41,777 nucleotides of DNA from Acinetobacter sichuanensis (GCF_003024515.2 NZ_PYIX02000039.1:1-41777); one strand, 5' to 3'; counted from the stretch's first letter, positions 16,881-25,465 are shown. The notes: a model not told the origin generated them from the sequence alone. A program made the numbers and translations.

Positions 16881-18938
16881 TTAAGAAACCTTATCACCCG
16901 CTTTAGCTCCAGTTTCAGGTGAAATTACCCAAACACCTTCACCATTACCCGCAGCTAAAACCATACCATTTGAAATACCAAAACGCATTTTACGCGGTGC
17001 AAGATTAGCGACCATCACCACCAATTTACCTTTTAAATCTTCAGGTTGGTAGAACTCACGAATACCACTAAACACATTGCGAGGTTCAGCTTCACCGACA
17101 TTTAAAGTCAATTGAAGAAGCTTGTCAGAACCTTCAACCGTTGCAGCATCTAAAACTTCAGCTACACGAAGATCAATTTTCATAAAATCTTCAATGCCGA
17201 TGATCTCTGCTTCACCCACTTTAGGTTCAGGTTTTTTCTCAACTTTCTTTTCTTTCTTCTTCTCAACTTTTGCAGGTTCAGCCGCAGCCGCCAAAGAATC
17301 TTTAGAAGCATCGACCATTGCAGCAACCGCTTTCGGGTCTACACGTTGCATCAGTGGTTGGAACAAAGCAATTTCATGATCAAGTAAAGCCGTTTTGCTC
17401 GATACAAAATCAAAAGATTCAAGTTTTAAGAAGTCTTGAACTTGGCTTGCAAGTGTAGGCAGTACAGGCGCAAGATAAACTGCCAATTGACGGAACAGGT
17501 TAATACCAACAGAACAAACGTCATGAACTTGTTGTTCTTCGCCTTCAATTTTCGCAAGCGCCCAAGGTTTTTTCTCATCAATATATTGATTAGCTTTATC
17601 TGCAAGTGCCATAATTTCACGGATTGCAGTAGAGAACTCACGCGCTTCATAGGCTTTGGCAATCGAATCACCTGCATCAATAAAGCTTTGAACGAGTTCA
17701 GGTTCTGCACAGGTTGCAGACAATTTATTGTCAAACTTGGTGTTAATGAATTTTGCACAACGACTCGCAATATTCACCACTTTACCGACTAGGTCAGAAT
17801 TTACTTTTTGTACAAAATCATCAAGATTCAAGTCAGAATCTTCAACTTTATCCGACAACTTAGATGCAAAGTAATAACGTAAATATTCAGGGTTTAAATG
17901 CTGTAAATAGGTTTCCGCTTTAATGAATGTGCCACGAGATTTCGACATCTTCTGACCATTGACTGTCAAGAAGCCATTTACAAATAAACCTGTTGGCGTG
18001 CGGTAGTTTGCACCTTCCAACATTGCAGGCCAGAACAGTGCATGGAAATACACGATGTCTTTACCAATGAAGTGATAAACTTCATTTTGAGAATCTTTTT
18101 TCCAATAATCGTCAAAGTTTAAGTCAGGACGTTTGATTTTGACATAGTTTTCAAAACTTGACATATAGCCAATTGGCGCATCGACCCAAACGTAGAAATA
18201 TTTATTTGGTGCATCAGGAATTTCAAAACCAAAATAAGGTGCATCACGGGAAATATCCCAATCATTCAAGCCATTATCAAACCATTCGTCTAACTTATTT
18301 GCGATAGAAACAGGTAAACGACCTTCATCACGTGTCCATTTCTGCAAATATTCTGCAAAGTTTGGCAGTTTAAAGAAGTAGTGATCTGATGATTTTTCTA
18401 CAGGGGTTGCTCCGCTCAAAGTAGAGCGTGGGTTTAATAATTCTGTTGCGTTATAGGTTGTACCGCAAACTTCACATGAGTCGCCATACTGATCTTCCGC
18501 TTTACATTTTGGGCATGTGCCTTTAATGAAACGGTCTGAAAGGAACATTTGTTTTTCAGGGTCAAATAACTGTGTTACAGGACGAATTGCAATATTGCCT
18601 GCTTCACGGTTTTTGATATAAATTTCTTCTGAACGGGCTTTATTTTCATCACTATTGGTTGAGTCATAGTGATCGAAATGCACACCAAAACCGTCAAAAT
18701 CACGAATATGCTCTTTTTGAACATTGGCAATTTGCGCTTCAGGTGTGATGCCATTGGCTTCAGCACGTAGCATGATCGCTGTACCGTGTGCATCATCCGC
18801 GCAGACATAAGTCACATTATGACCCATTGCACGCATGGCACGAACCCAGATATCTGCTTGGATGTAACCGAGTAAATGACCCATATGAATAGGACCATTT
18901 GCGTATGGAAGGGCGTTAGTGACTAAAATATTTCGCAC
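16881..18938 (-). CDS. metG: Methionyl-tRNA synthetase
   Basis: Charges initiator and elongator tRNA-Met with methionine. The HIGH-class motif (HMGH) is at residues 18-21, the zinc-binding CPKC/CEVC pair is present, and the KMSKS loop is intact. After the anticodon-binding domain a Lys/Glu-rich linker leads to a C-terminal EMAP/tRNA-binding domain used for dimerisation. The frame is open from a TTG at 18959, but a GTG at 18938 preceded by an AGAGAG ribosome-binding site begins directly at RNILVTNALPYANG, as in homologues, and gives 685 aa. No ATG start is available. Essential housekeeping gene. Confidence 0.96.
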   Translation of the reverse strand: MRNILVTNALPYANGPIHMGHLLGYIQADIWVRAMRAMGHNVTYVCADDAHGTAIMLRAEANGITPEAQIANVQKEHIRDFDGFGVHFDHYDSTNSDENKARSEEIYIKNREAGNIAIRPVTQLFDPEKQMFLSDRFIKGTCPKCKAEDQYGDSCEVCGTTYNATELLNPRSTLSGATPVEKSSDHYFFKLPNFAEYLQKWTRDEGRLPVSIANKLDEWFDNGLNDWDISRDAPYFGFEIPDAPNKYFYVWVDAPIGYMSSFENYVKIKRPDLNFDDYWKKDSQNEVYHFIGKDIVYFHALFWPAMLEGANYRTPTGLFVNGFLTVNGQKMSKSRGTFIKAETYLQHLNPEYLRYYFASKLSDKVEDSDLNLDDFVQKVNSDLVGKVVNIASRCAKFINTKFDNKLSATCAEPELVQSFIDAGDSIAKAYEAREFSTAIREIMALADKANQYIDEKKPWALAKIEGEEQQVHDVCSVGINLFRQLAVYLAPVLPTLASQVQDFLKLESFDFVSSKTALLDHEIALFQPLMQRVDPKAVAAMVDASKDSLAAAAEPAKVEKKKEKKVEKKPEPKVGEAEIIGIEDFMKIDLRVAEVLDAATVEGSDKLLQLTLNVGEAEPRNVFSGIREFYQPEDLKGKLVVMVANLAPRKMRFGISNGMVLAAGNGEGVWVISPETGAKAGDKVS

Positions 18939-19129
18939 GGATATAACTCTCTTTCTCAAAGTTAATGCAAGGGCAATGATTTTAGCTTAATTGCGATCAA
19001 GATGCATGACAGAATCTGTGAAATATTTTCATATGTAGATTTTATGCAATTTCCTCATTTTCAATGATTCATTCAGCTAGAATAGCTTTGTTTCTTTCCC
19101 AAACTGTAATTGCCAAGAGTGACAGCACG

Positions 19130-19948
19130 ATGATGCATGAAAACGATTTTGATATTGATCCTTATGACGATGAGTTTGATCGTGAAGTCACCCGTATTCC
19201 ACAAAATAAAGGCAGTCAACAACTTGAGAAAAATGTCTTAAAAGAAGCACAGATTTACCTTGAAGATATTTCGGAAGATGAGCATTCATTTTTAATCAAA
19301 ACCTTGCATCAACTTGCTAAAGAAGAATCGTACTTCAATGTCTTGGCAGATGATCTTGAACAGCCTATCGGGGCAAAATTTGCCAATGATGCATTGAATT
19401 TAATACATTTTTGGAAACTCATTCATGATGTGGAAGATGTTAAAACCTTTAATTTGTTGGATGTGATCCACGGAGAATTTTTTCAATCTGAAATGTTGAA
19501 AGCCTTCGATGAATTGGAAATAGGCGATCAGAAAGTACAGTATCGTGAAGTTTTACAGCAAAGTTTTAAGCTGTATGAAGCTCAGTTTTATGCAGGATGT
19601 GTGCCTTTGCTTTATGCACTTTTGGAAGGTTTGCTGACTGCTGTATTGCTTCAACATGGTTATTTAAAACAACAAGACACTAAATTTGTCGATGTCTATA
19701 AAATCGTACCGGGCTTAAAAGGCAATGAAATTAAGAGTTTGTGGCACAAGGCAAAAATTGCTCATGAAATGAATCCGTATTTCTCAGAACTTGCAGCCTA
19801 TAAAATGGATAGTAGTTCCACCGTCACAGCGACACGGCATAATATTTTACATGGCACAGATCTGAATCATTTCAATCAAGGTCGTTGTTTTATCTTGTTT
19901 ATTTGGTTGTTTGGTGCAGTGAGTTTTATGGGAAATGTGAGGTCTTAA
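19130..19948 (+). CDS. Hypothetical protein with a HEPN-like RX4H motif
   Basis: The frame is open from 19064, but the first 22 codons look unlike the acidic body. The double ATG at 19130/19133, 5 bp after GAGTGA, is the better start and gives 272 aa. The protein is soluble and mostly helical: an acidic N-terminus (NDFDIDPYDDEFDRE) and a C-terminal half with LYEAQFYAGCVPLLYALLEG. RHNILHG lies at residues 236-242. This Arg-x4-His-Gly pattern, after a hydrophobic helix bundle and before a final helix, resembles the active site of HEPN-type RNases found in Abi and toxin systems. Whether it is active is unknown. It is divergent from metG. Confidence 0.72.
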   Translation: MMHENDFDIDPYDDEFDREVTRIPQNKGSQQLEKNVLKEAQIYLEDISEDEHSFLIKTLHQLAKEESYFNVLADDLEQPIGAKFANDALNLIHFWKLIHDVEDVKTFNLLDVIHGEFFQSEMLKAFDELEIGDQKVQYREVLQQSFKLYEAQFYAGCVPLLYALLEGLLTAVLLQHGYLKQQDTKFVDVYKIVPGLKGNEIKSLWHKAKIAHEMNPYFSELAAYKMDSSSTVTATRHNILHGTDLNHFNQGRCFILFIWLFGAVSFMGNVRS

Positions 19949-20035
19949 GCAACTTCACCTAAATTTCACATTTCTCTCATATAAATCACAATTCATTGCG
20001 GCACAATAAGACCAAGTTCAAAAAGGATCATAAAA

Positions 20036-20551
20036 ATGAGATCTTGGTCATTATTATTTTCGGCGCTTTGCGCCAGTATCGTGTCTGTGCTCAGTCTGGT
20101 TCTTCCATTTTGTTTATTTTTAAAGCTTTATCATGGTGATTTGTTCGTAGCAGCTTCAGAACGTAGCGCACAACGGGGTATAGAAGTCATGCTCTATCTC
20201 ACCCCTTTTTTAATGATCATGGCATTTGTTGGTTTTTGGCTGATATTCAGATTTTTAAGAACACCGCATAAAATGTTTGAAATACAACGTTTTTTCACTG
20301 TTATACGTTGTTTGGGCATCGTTTGGCTAGGTTTGATTTTTTTGTGTCAATTTCTTGATGGCAGAATGGCTGAAATTATGGAAAGCCTGATTTTTGCGAT
20401 CATCAGTCTGAGTGTTTTTGCTGTACCCTTGTTGATTGGTATTTGGAGTGGAAATTATATCTATTTGAAAAAATTAAATAAAAAGTGGAAGTTTAAACCT
20501 GCTTTACCATTGTTCCGAAAATATAAACGATTACAGTTTCCACCTTTATAA
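20036..20551 (+). CDS. Four-TM membrane protein of unknown function (171 aa)
   Basis: Four hydrophobic segments (about residues 8-30, 54-74, 88-108 and 116-142) and a basic C-terminal tail (KKLNKKWKFKP, RKYKRLQF). An AAGGAT ribosome-binding site precedes the ATG. It follows the HEPN-like gene by 87 bp on the same strand and could be co-transcribed. I do not recognise a family. Confidence 0.72.
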   Translation: MRSWSLLFSALCASIVSVLSLVLPFCLFLKLYHGDLFVAASERSAQRGIEVMLYLTPFLMIMAFVGFWLIFRFLRTPHKMFEIQRFFTVIRCLGIVWLGLIFLCQFLDGRMAEIMESLIFAIISLSVFAVPLLIGIWSGNYIYLKKLNKKWKFKPALPLFRKYKRLQFPPL

Positions 20552-20621
20552 AAATTTTAAAATAAACACAGCCTTATTTCAGCTAAAGTATAAATTAATA
20601 AAAATATTCAAGGTGTTATCC

Positions 20622-20927
20622 ATGTTGAAACTCATTGCAGAAGACTTTATTCAGGTGGATAAAATAGCTGAAGTCTTGCCTTTATATGCTGAACTGATTG
20701 AAAAAACCAAACAGGAACAAGGTTGTATCGCCTATGATCTTTATCATGATTTAAAAAATAAAGGGTATTTTGTTTTTATTGAGTAATGGATTGACCGTGC
20801 TGCATTGGATGCACATGTACAATCTGAACATTTCCAACGCTTAGTCCCTCTAATTGATGCTCATAAAAGACAAGAGGGTGTATTTACCCATATGCAAAAG
20901 TATGATGAGTTATTTTCAACACCATAA
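20622..20927 (+). pseudogene. Antibiotic-biosynthesis-monooxygenase-like (YgiN type) gene with in-frame TAA
   Basis: A single frame of 102 codons starts at ATG 20622 (AAGG upstream) and ends at TAA 20925-20927, but has another TAA at codon 55 (20784-20786). The translation on both sides matches the small ABM/quinol-monooxygenase fold: EKTKQEQGCIAYDLYHD then YFVFIE-stop-W-I-D-R-A-A-L-D-A-H and SEHFQRL. In homologues the interrupted position is usually Glu or Gln before Trp (E-[EQ]-W), so a single base change from GAA or CAA explains it. The remainder is intact, which suggests a recent event or a base-call error. Confidence 0.82.
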
Positions 20928-20930
20928 TAT

Positions 20931-21188
20931 TTAGCATTCATTTTCAATCATCTGTTTAATTTTGATGGCTTTTTCAAAATGATCTAATTTATGGGTTTGA
21001 ATCCACCATGTTGCAACTTGCATGAGTGTTTCAGGGTCATCATTTTTATTGGCAAAAAATGCATAAAATGACAGACCAACACTGTCACCTTTTTTCGCAA
21101 TTTTTTCATTGCAAATGGTGATCATTTTGCGAGTCATTTCGGGTGTCATTAGATCTTCCATTATTATTGTATACATACGATTTGGCAT
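20931..21188 (-). CDS. Hypothetical small protein (85 aa)
   Basis: A soluble 85-aa protein, mainly helical, containing TRKMITICNEKIAKKGD and a Trp-Trp pair (VATWWIQTHKLDHFEKA). It could start at Met1, Met5, Met10 or Met14; the last has a GGAAG at a suitable distance. It ends 3 bp from the ABM-like pseudogene, convergent to it. No family recognised. Confidence 0.6.
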   Translation of the reverse strand: MPNRMYTIIMEDLMTPEMTRKMITICNEKIAKKGDSVGLSFYAFFANKNDDPETLMQVATWWIQTHKLDHFEKAIKIKQMIENEC

Positions 21189-21276
21189 CTTATCTGAAAA
21201 CTGAAAAAGTTCAGCGCAATAAATGATTCGTCAATAATTTAAAAATAGATTATAAATAATAGAGTGGCAAAAAGTT

Positions 21277-21298
21277 CCATACGTAACATTGCGTATGG
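21277..21298. repeat. Inverted repeat in a divergent intergenic region
   Basis: Perfect 7-bp arms CCATACG (21277-21283) and CGTATGG (21292-21298) with an 8-nt spacer lie in the 229-bp gap between two divergent genes. It could be an operator or the stem of a leader hairpin for the 21418 gene. Nothing else in this gap is interpretable apart from a 6-bp inverted repeat (TAAGCT/AGCTTA) at 21364-21381. Confidence 0.4.
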
Positions 21299-21417
21299 TA
21301 TTTATTGCAAATTGCTGTGTAATAATTCACCATTAAAAAATCGGTGTATAACTAAATCATTGATAAGCTTAGCTGAGCTTAAAATTACGCCATACCTATA
21401 CTTCAGAGGATCAAGAC

Positions 21418-21915
21418 ATGACAATTGAAAAAAAAGTGGACGATTTAAAAGAAAAAGCATCTGAGTTAGGAGATGATCTCAAGCTGAAAGCAGATGAGGC
21501 AAAACTTGCAGGGGAAAAAGTGATTGATGATGTCAAGCATGAAGCAAAGGCAGCACAACTTGCAGGTGAGGAAAAAATAAATGAGTTAAAACATGATCTT
21601 AAAGAAGAGCATGCAGAACAGTCAGACGCTGCACATTCACAATTAGATGATGCTAAAGCCAAATGGAGTGATGCACAGCAGCAGGCACAGGAAAAGCTAG
21701 AGCATTTGAAAACTGAAGCATCACATAAGTTCGAAGAGGCTAAACTCAAAGCCAATGAACTCAAGCAAGAAGCATCGGTTAAGTTTGATGAACTTAAAGC
21801 ACAAGCAACAACGAAATTTGATGAATTAAAAAAAGCTGCAACTGAAAAAATTAATTCATTCAAAAAAGATGATTCGGCAAAAGTGGATGAGCAAGATAAA
21901 GATCAACAAGTTTAG
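21418..21915 (+). CDS. Ala/Lys/Glu-rich coiled-coil (LEA/apolipoprotein-like) protein
   Basis: A 165-aa highly charged amphipathic-helix protein with no signal peptide or TM segment. It is made of loosely repeated 11-residue-like units such as KADEAKLAGEKVIDDVKHEA, KLKANELKQEA and KFDELKKAATEK. This composition is like group 3 LEA proteins and the apolipoprotein-like domain, which in bacteria are often linked to desiccation or stress tolerance. A GAGGATC ribosome-binding site precedes the ATG, and a clear terminator follows, so it is a one-gene unit. Function is inferred from composition only. Confidence 0.8.
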   Translation: MTIEKKVDDLKEKASELGDDLKLKADEAKLAGEKVIDDVKHEAKAAQLAGEEKINELKHDLKEEHAEQSDAAHSQLDDAKAKWSDAQQQAQEKLEHLKTEASHKFEEAKLKANELKQEASVKFDELKAQATTKFDELKKAATEKINSFKKDDSAKVDEQDKDQQV

Positions 21916-21939
21916 TGTGAAATTTGCTGAAGCGATTTA

Positions 21940-21979
21940 AAAAATGCACTTTATTGAGATGGATGAAGTGCATTTTTAA
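21940..21979 (+). terminator. Rho-independent terminator after the LEA-like gene
   Basis: A perfect 12-bp stem (aaaaatgcactt at 21940-21951, aagtgcattttt at 21966-21977) with a 14-nt loop ends in a T-run. Confidence 0.85.
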
Positions 21980-22156
21980 AGACTAAGAATTTAATTTTTA
22001 TTTATTTTTGTTGATTAAAATGAGATTAAAACCAACTAAATGACTAAGATTTATAAGTACATTCAAAAAGCTTGATACAACTTGACTTAACCTAAGCGTC
22101 ATTTACAGATAGACTATAGGCGTTTTAGGTGCATTTTCACTTTTTGGAGCAAATAT

Positions 22157-23434
22157 ATGTCGTGGCTTTCTTCTTTAAAATCGGTTTTTTCTCCTGCACA
22201 AGAGGTGAAAGAGGAAGAAATCCAAAATGTGCTTCAAAATTATATTTTACCAAACTCAAAAAACGCCTTAAAAGATCGTATTACACAGGTCAATGTACAA
22301 GGGCGAGTTTTACAAATCACGATTAATACTTTTCCTGAAGAAGCTGAGCATTTACAAAAAATTCATGATGATTTGGCTGATGCTTTGGAAAAATGTGGTA
22401 TTCAAGAGTTGAATATGCATGTGATCCAACAAAAAATTCAACATGACCATAAACATGGTCATAGCTGCTCAAGTGATCAACATGGCAAAGAAGGTCATAG
22501 CTGTTCTTCTAAGCCACAAACACAAACTCAGAATCAAAGCCAAAAGTTACCGCCTGTAGTCGATGCTTCAGCACCACAATCACAAGCTGAAACTGATCCA
22601 AATAATCCACCTATTCAAAAAGCTGCACCCCAACAACGTGATGTGCCTAAACATCCACGGATTCAAAATGTCATCTTGGTGTCTTCAGGTAAAGGTGGTG
22701 TAGGTAAGTCTACCACGACTGTAAATTTAGCTTTGGCTTTACAAAAATTAGGGCTAAAAGTCGGTGTGCTCGATGCGGACATCTATGGACCAAGTATTCC
22801 TACTATGCTTGGAAATTCGGGGCAAACCCCAATGATTGAAGCTGAAAATTTTGTCCCGCTTGAAGCTTATGGCATGGCAGTGCTGTCTATTGGGCATTTG
22901 ATTGGTAAAGAAAATACACCTGTCGCTTGGCGTGGACCAAAAGCAACAGGCGCTTTAATGCAGCTCTTTAACCAAACATTATGGCCTGATTTAGATGTAC
23001 TTATGATTGATATGCCACCAGGAACAGGGGATATCCAATTAACGCTGGCACAGCGTATACCTGTGACAGGTGCAGTGATTGTAACAACACCGCAAAACGT
23101 CGCGTTAATGGATGCGGTCAAAGGCATCGAGTTATTTAATAAAGCACAAATTCCAGTGATGGGTGTAGTCGAAAATATGTCTACACATATTTGCTCGAAC
23201 TGTGGTCATGAAGAGCAAATCTTTGGTACAGGTGGCGGTGATCAACTTGCTGAACAATATGACATTCCACTGCTTGGGCGTTTACCTTTAAATGTGCAAA
23301 TTCGTGAAAATGTAGATGCAGGTAAGCCTTCTGTGGTGGCTAGTGATGATGCAGCGCCTCACTATATTGCGATAGCAGAAAAAATTGCCCAATCGCTCAA
23401 TAAAGTTGAAAAAGACCCACAAAGAATTTTCTAA
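22157..23434 (+). CDS. mrp: Mrp/ApbC family Fe-S cluster carrier ATPase
   Basis: A 425-aa cytoplasmic P-loop ATPase that binds and transfers Fe-S clusters to target apoproteins. An N-terminal MIP18/DUF59-like domain (residues 1-85) is followed by a linker unusually rich in His and Cys (about 88-118, with HDHKHGHSCSS and GHSCSS). The Mrp ATPase domain follows, with deviant Walker A SGKGGVGKST at 177-186. The cluster-binding CxxC (Cys346, Cys349 in ICSNCGH) is present. The start follows a GGAG ribosome-binding site. The gene is longer than E. coli mrp (about 370 aa) because of the linker. Confidence 0.94.
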   Translation: MSWLSSLKSVFSPAQEVKEEEIQNVLQNYILPNSKNALKDRITQVNVQGRVLQITINTFPEEAEHLQKIHDDLADALEKCGIQELNMHVIQQKIQHDHKHGHSCSSDQHGKEGHSCSSKPQTQTQNQSQKLPPVVDASAPQSQAETDPNNPPIQKAAPQQRDVPKHPRIQNVILVSSGKGGVGKSTTTVNLALALQKLGLKVGVLDADIYGPSIPTMLGNSGQTPMIEAENFVPLEAYGMAVLSIGHLIGKENTPVAWRGPKATGALMQLFNQTLWPDLDVLMIDMPPGTGDIQLTLAQRIPVTGAVIVTTPQNVALMDAVKGIELFNKAQIPVMGVVENMSTHICSNCGHEEQIFGTGGGDQLAEQYDIPLLGRLPLNVQIRENVDAGKPSVVASDDAAPHYIAIAEKIAQSLNKVEKDPQRIF

Positions 23435-23442
23435 TAGTGTCA

Positions 23443-23475
23443 TCCTACGCCTTGCTTTTTTGGCATGGCGTAGGA
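23443..23475. repeat. Intergenic hairpin between mrp and the next gene
   Basis: Perfect 9-bp arms TCCTACGCC (23443-23451) and GGCGTAGGA (23467-23475) with a 15-nt loop that holds a T-run and a short inner stem. No T-tract follows, so it is not a textbook terminator; it may stabilise the mrp mRNA or attenuate into the next gene. Confidence 0.55.
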
Positions 23476-23500
23476 AAATGATGACTTGGGGAGTCAGACG

Positions 23501-23857
23501 ATGAAAAATTTAAATTTACTCAATAATAAAGTATTTATGAGCCTTGCTAATACAGCGAATGGCGACGTAAATGGCGCAACACGTTTTTATTACACACAAA
23601 AAGGCAAAGTCATTACCGCAAAATATGAGGGTGGTGTGGTACAGATTGGCTCGATTATCGGGCAAATGCTGTCTGATGATCACTTTGAAATTTGTTATCA
23701 ACATTTAACAGTTACTGGCGAATTACGTACAGGGCAATGCAAAACCAAAATTGAATTACTAGAAAATGATGTCATCAAACTGGTTGAAAATTGGCAATGG
23801 TTAAATGGTGATTTATCCACAGGATATTCTGAATTGATTGAAGTGGTCTTAAATTAA
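23501..23857 (+). CDS. Small conserved protein often annotated 'n-acetylglutamate synthase' (118 aa)
   Basis: The ATG at 23501 follows a GGGGAG ribosome-binding site; the frame extends to a TTG at 23486 but that would overlap the binding site. The protein matches a family of about 115-residue beta-rich proteins with the pattern F-x-Y-x-Q-x-G-x-V-I-x-A-x-Y-x-G-G, then YQHLTVTGELRTGQC, then WQW-x-N-G-D-L-S-x-G. Databases often label it n-acetylglutamate synthase, but it lacks any acetyltransferase (GNAT) motif and that name is not trustworthy. Function unknown. Confidence 0.8.
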   Translation: MKNLNLLNNKVFMSLANTANGDVNGATRFYYTQKGKVITAKYEGGVVQIGSIIGQMLSDDHFEICYQHLTVTGELRTGQCKTKIELLENDVIKLVENWQWLNGDLSTGYSELIEVVLN

Positions 23858-23865
23858 AAGTCCGT

Positions 23866-24405
23866 TTAACTTAAATGCCGATTTTGCCATTTGCGCACCA
23901 CACTCCAACGCCAATAAATACGAGTACCGAGAAAAAATAAAATCGCAAATAATAAAGCTTCAAAAAATAAACCTGTGGCTAAAATTTTAGCTAAACTAAA
24001 ATCAATATGCCCATGACCAAAGTTTTGAATCCAATGAATAATTTGATGGAATACACCTAAGAGCATATCTTGATTGATCATTTGCACCTGATAAATTTTT
24101 GCACCAATCCAAAAAGCAAAAATAAGAATAGGAACAATCGTGAAGGGGTTCATAATCCATGCCAAAAGTAAGGCAATAGGTAAATTCGCCTCAAAAATTA
24201 AGACTGTTAATACAATCAAAGCGCTATGTAAGGGGATCGGTAAAATACCCCAAAATGTACCAATAAACATCGCATTGGAAATAGAGCGACGATTCACATA
24301 CCAAAGCTGTGGATTTAGTGTGTGTTGACCAAAAAATTTCATAATTTTCAGATGATTGACTTTTTCGGGAGAAGGAAGCCATGATTTGAAAAAATGTTTT
24401 GCCAT
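23866..24405 (-). CDS. DUF2062 membrane protein (179 aa)
   Basis: The frame is open from 24534, but the first 43 residues do not resemble the family. An ATG at 24405 starts MAKHFFKSWLPSPEK, a typical DUF2062 N-terminus, and gives 179 aa; an ATG two codons earlier is also possible. Family features are visible: FIGTFWGILPIPLHSA, a hydrophobic helix, AWIMNPFTIVPI, and a C-terminal TM before a basic tail. It is an integral inner-membrane protein of unknown function. It converges on the small protein at 23501-23857 with an 8-bp gap. Confidence 0.85.
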   Translation of the reverse strand: MAKHFFKSWLPSPEKVNHLKIMKFFGQHTLNPQLWYVNRRSISNAMFIGTFWGILPIPLHSALIVLTVLIFEANLPIALLLAWIMNPFTIVPILIFAFWIGAKIYQVQMINQDMLLGVFHQIIHWIQNFGHGHIDFSLAKILATGLFFEALLFAILFFLGTRIYWRWSVVRKWQNRHLS

Positions 24406-24761
24406 AATCATTGAACGTAAATCATAAGGGGTTATTGTGCATGATTGTTTATAAAAACAACAGGAAAATGATATTTTGTTAAAAAAAGATGAAGAGACAA
24501 TACCAAGCTCAACTGAAAAATGGCTTAAAAGCACACAATGTTGAGTATATTTGCATAAATAATATTCAAAAATAAATGCTTATCTAAATTATTGCAATAA
24601 AATGACTTAAAAGTAATAAATTGTAAATTGTTTTTATTTTGTTGATATTTAATGTTATTTTTATTATTTATAGCGGTTTTATATCTCTACTTACAATTAT
24701 TTTTTTGATAAGTCTGAGCAACTGATTTAATCTGCGCTCAATCATTTGATGAGGTCATTTA

Positions 24762-25355
24762 ATGATTTCATGGTTCTTTATTGGTCTTGTGACCACAATT
24801 TTATTGACTCCTGGTCCAACCAATACTTTATTGGCTTCTTCAGGTATACAGGTGGGTATCCGCAAATCTCTAGGACTCATTCCTGCCGAAGCACTTGGTT
24901 ATTTTATCGCAATTACTGTTTGGGGAACGTTGATTGGTGGTTTGTCTAAACAATTTCCAATGATTCCTGTGATATTAAAACTATTTAGCGCTGCTTTTAT
25001 TATTTATTTGGCATTTCAGTTGTGGCATAAAGCACAGCCAAATCCTGACTATAATCAAGCTACGATACGTCCAAGATCGTTATTTTGTGCAACTTTACTC
25101 AATCCGAAAGCTTTACTTTTTGCTTCAGCAATTTTTCCGACTCATGTTTGGCATAATACGTCTGCTTATGTAACACATATGCTCACTTTTTTAATTTTGA
25201 TTATTCCTATTGCATTTTTTTGGATATTTTTGGGTAAAAAGCTGACATCAAATAAAATCTCTTGGTTAAATCCGTTTAATATGCAACGTACAGCTTCTTT
25301 AATTTTAGTCGGTTTTTCCGTTCCTATTTGTTATTCTGCACTACTGAGCTTTTAG
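24762..25355 (+). CDS. LysE-family transporter
   Basis: A 197-aa protein with six hydrophobic segments and the LysE N-terminal signature LLTPGPTNTLLASSG. The NPKALLFASAIFP segment is the second family signature. A GAGGTC ribosome-binding site precedes the ATG. It is only distantly related to the LysE protein at 14264-14887. The 227-bp gap upstream is very AT-rich and presumably holds its promoter. The exported substrate is unknown. Confidence 0.87.
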   Translation: MISWFFIGLVTTILLTPGPTNTLLASSGIQVGIRKSLGLIPAEALGYFIAITVWGTLIGGLSKQFPMIPVILKLFSAAFIIYLAFQLWHKAQPNPDYNQATIRPRSLFCATLLNPKALLFASAIFPTHVWHNTSAYVTHMLTFLILIIPIAFFWIFLGKKLTSNKISWLNPFNMQRTASLILVGFSVPICYSALLSF

Positions 25356-25465
25356 TTCATGATGCAATAAAGTAAAAACGAGTTTTAAACCCAGTGACAT
25401 TTCAATCAAAGCTATTTTCAGTTAAAGTAGGCACAGTTTTGAGTTAAGCATTTTTGGAAAAATAC

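Noticed and set aside
17426..17792. Open frames of about 115 residues on both strands inside metG
   Set aside because: They overlap the firmly identified, intact MetG frame and resemble no family.
19941..20013. 7-bp inverted repeat GGTCTTA/TAAGACC flanking the gap after the HEPN-like gene
   Set aside because: The 59-nt loop and short arms are within what chance gives in AT-rich sequence; no other feature supports it.
21411..21863. 150-residue Ser/Ala/Cys-rich open frame on the minus strand
   Set aside because: It is the antisense shadow of the Lys/Glu/Ala-rich LEA-like gene, whose codon pattern keeps the opposite frame open. The plus-strand gene has the ribosome-binding site and terminator.
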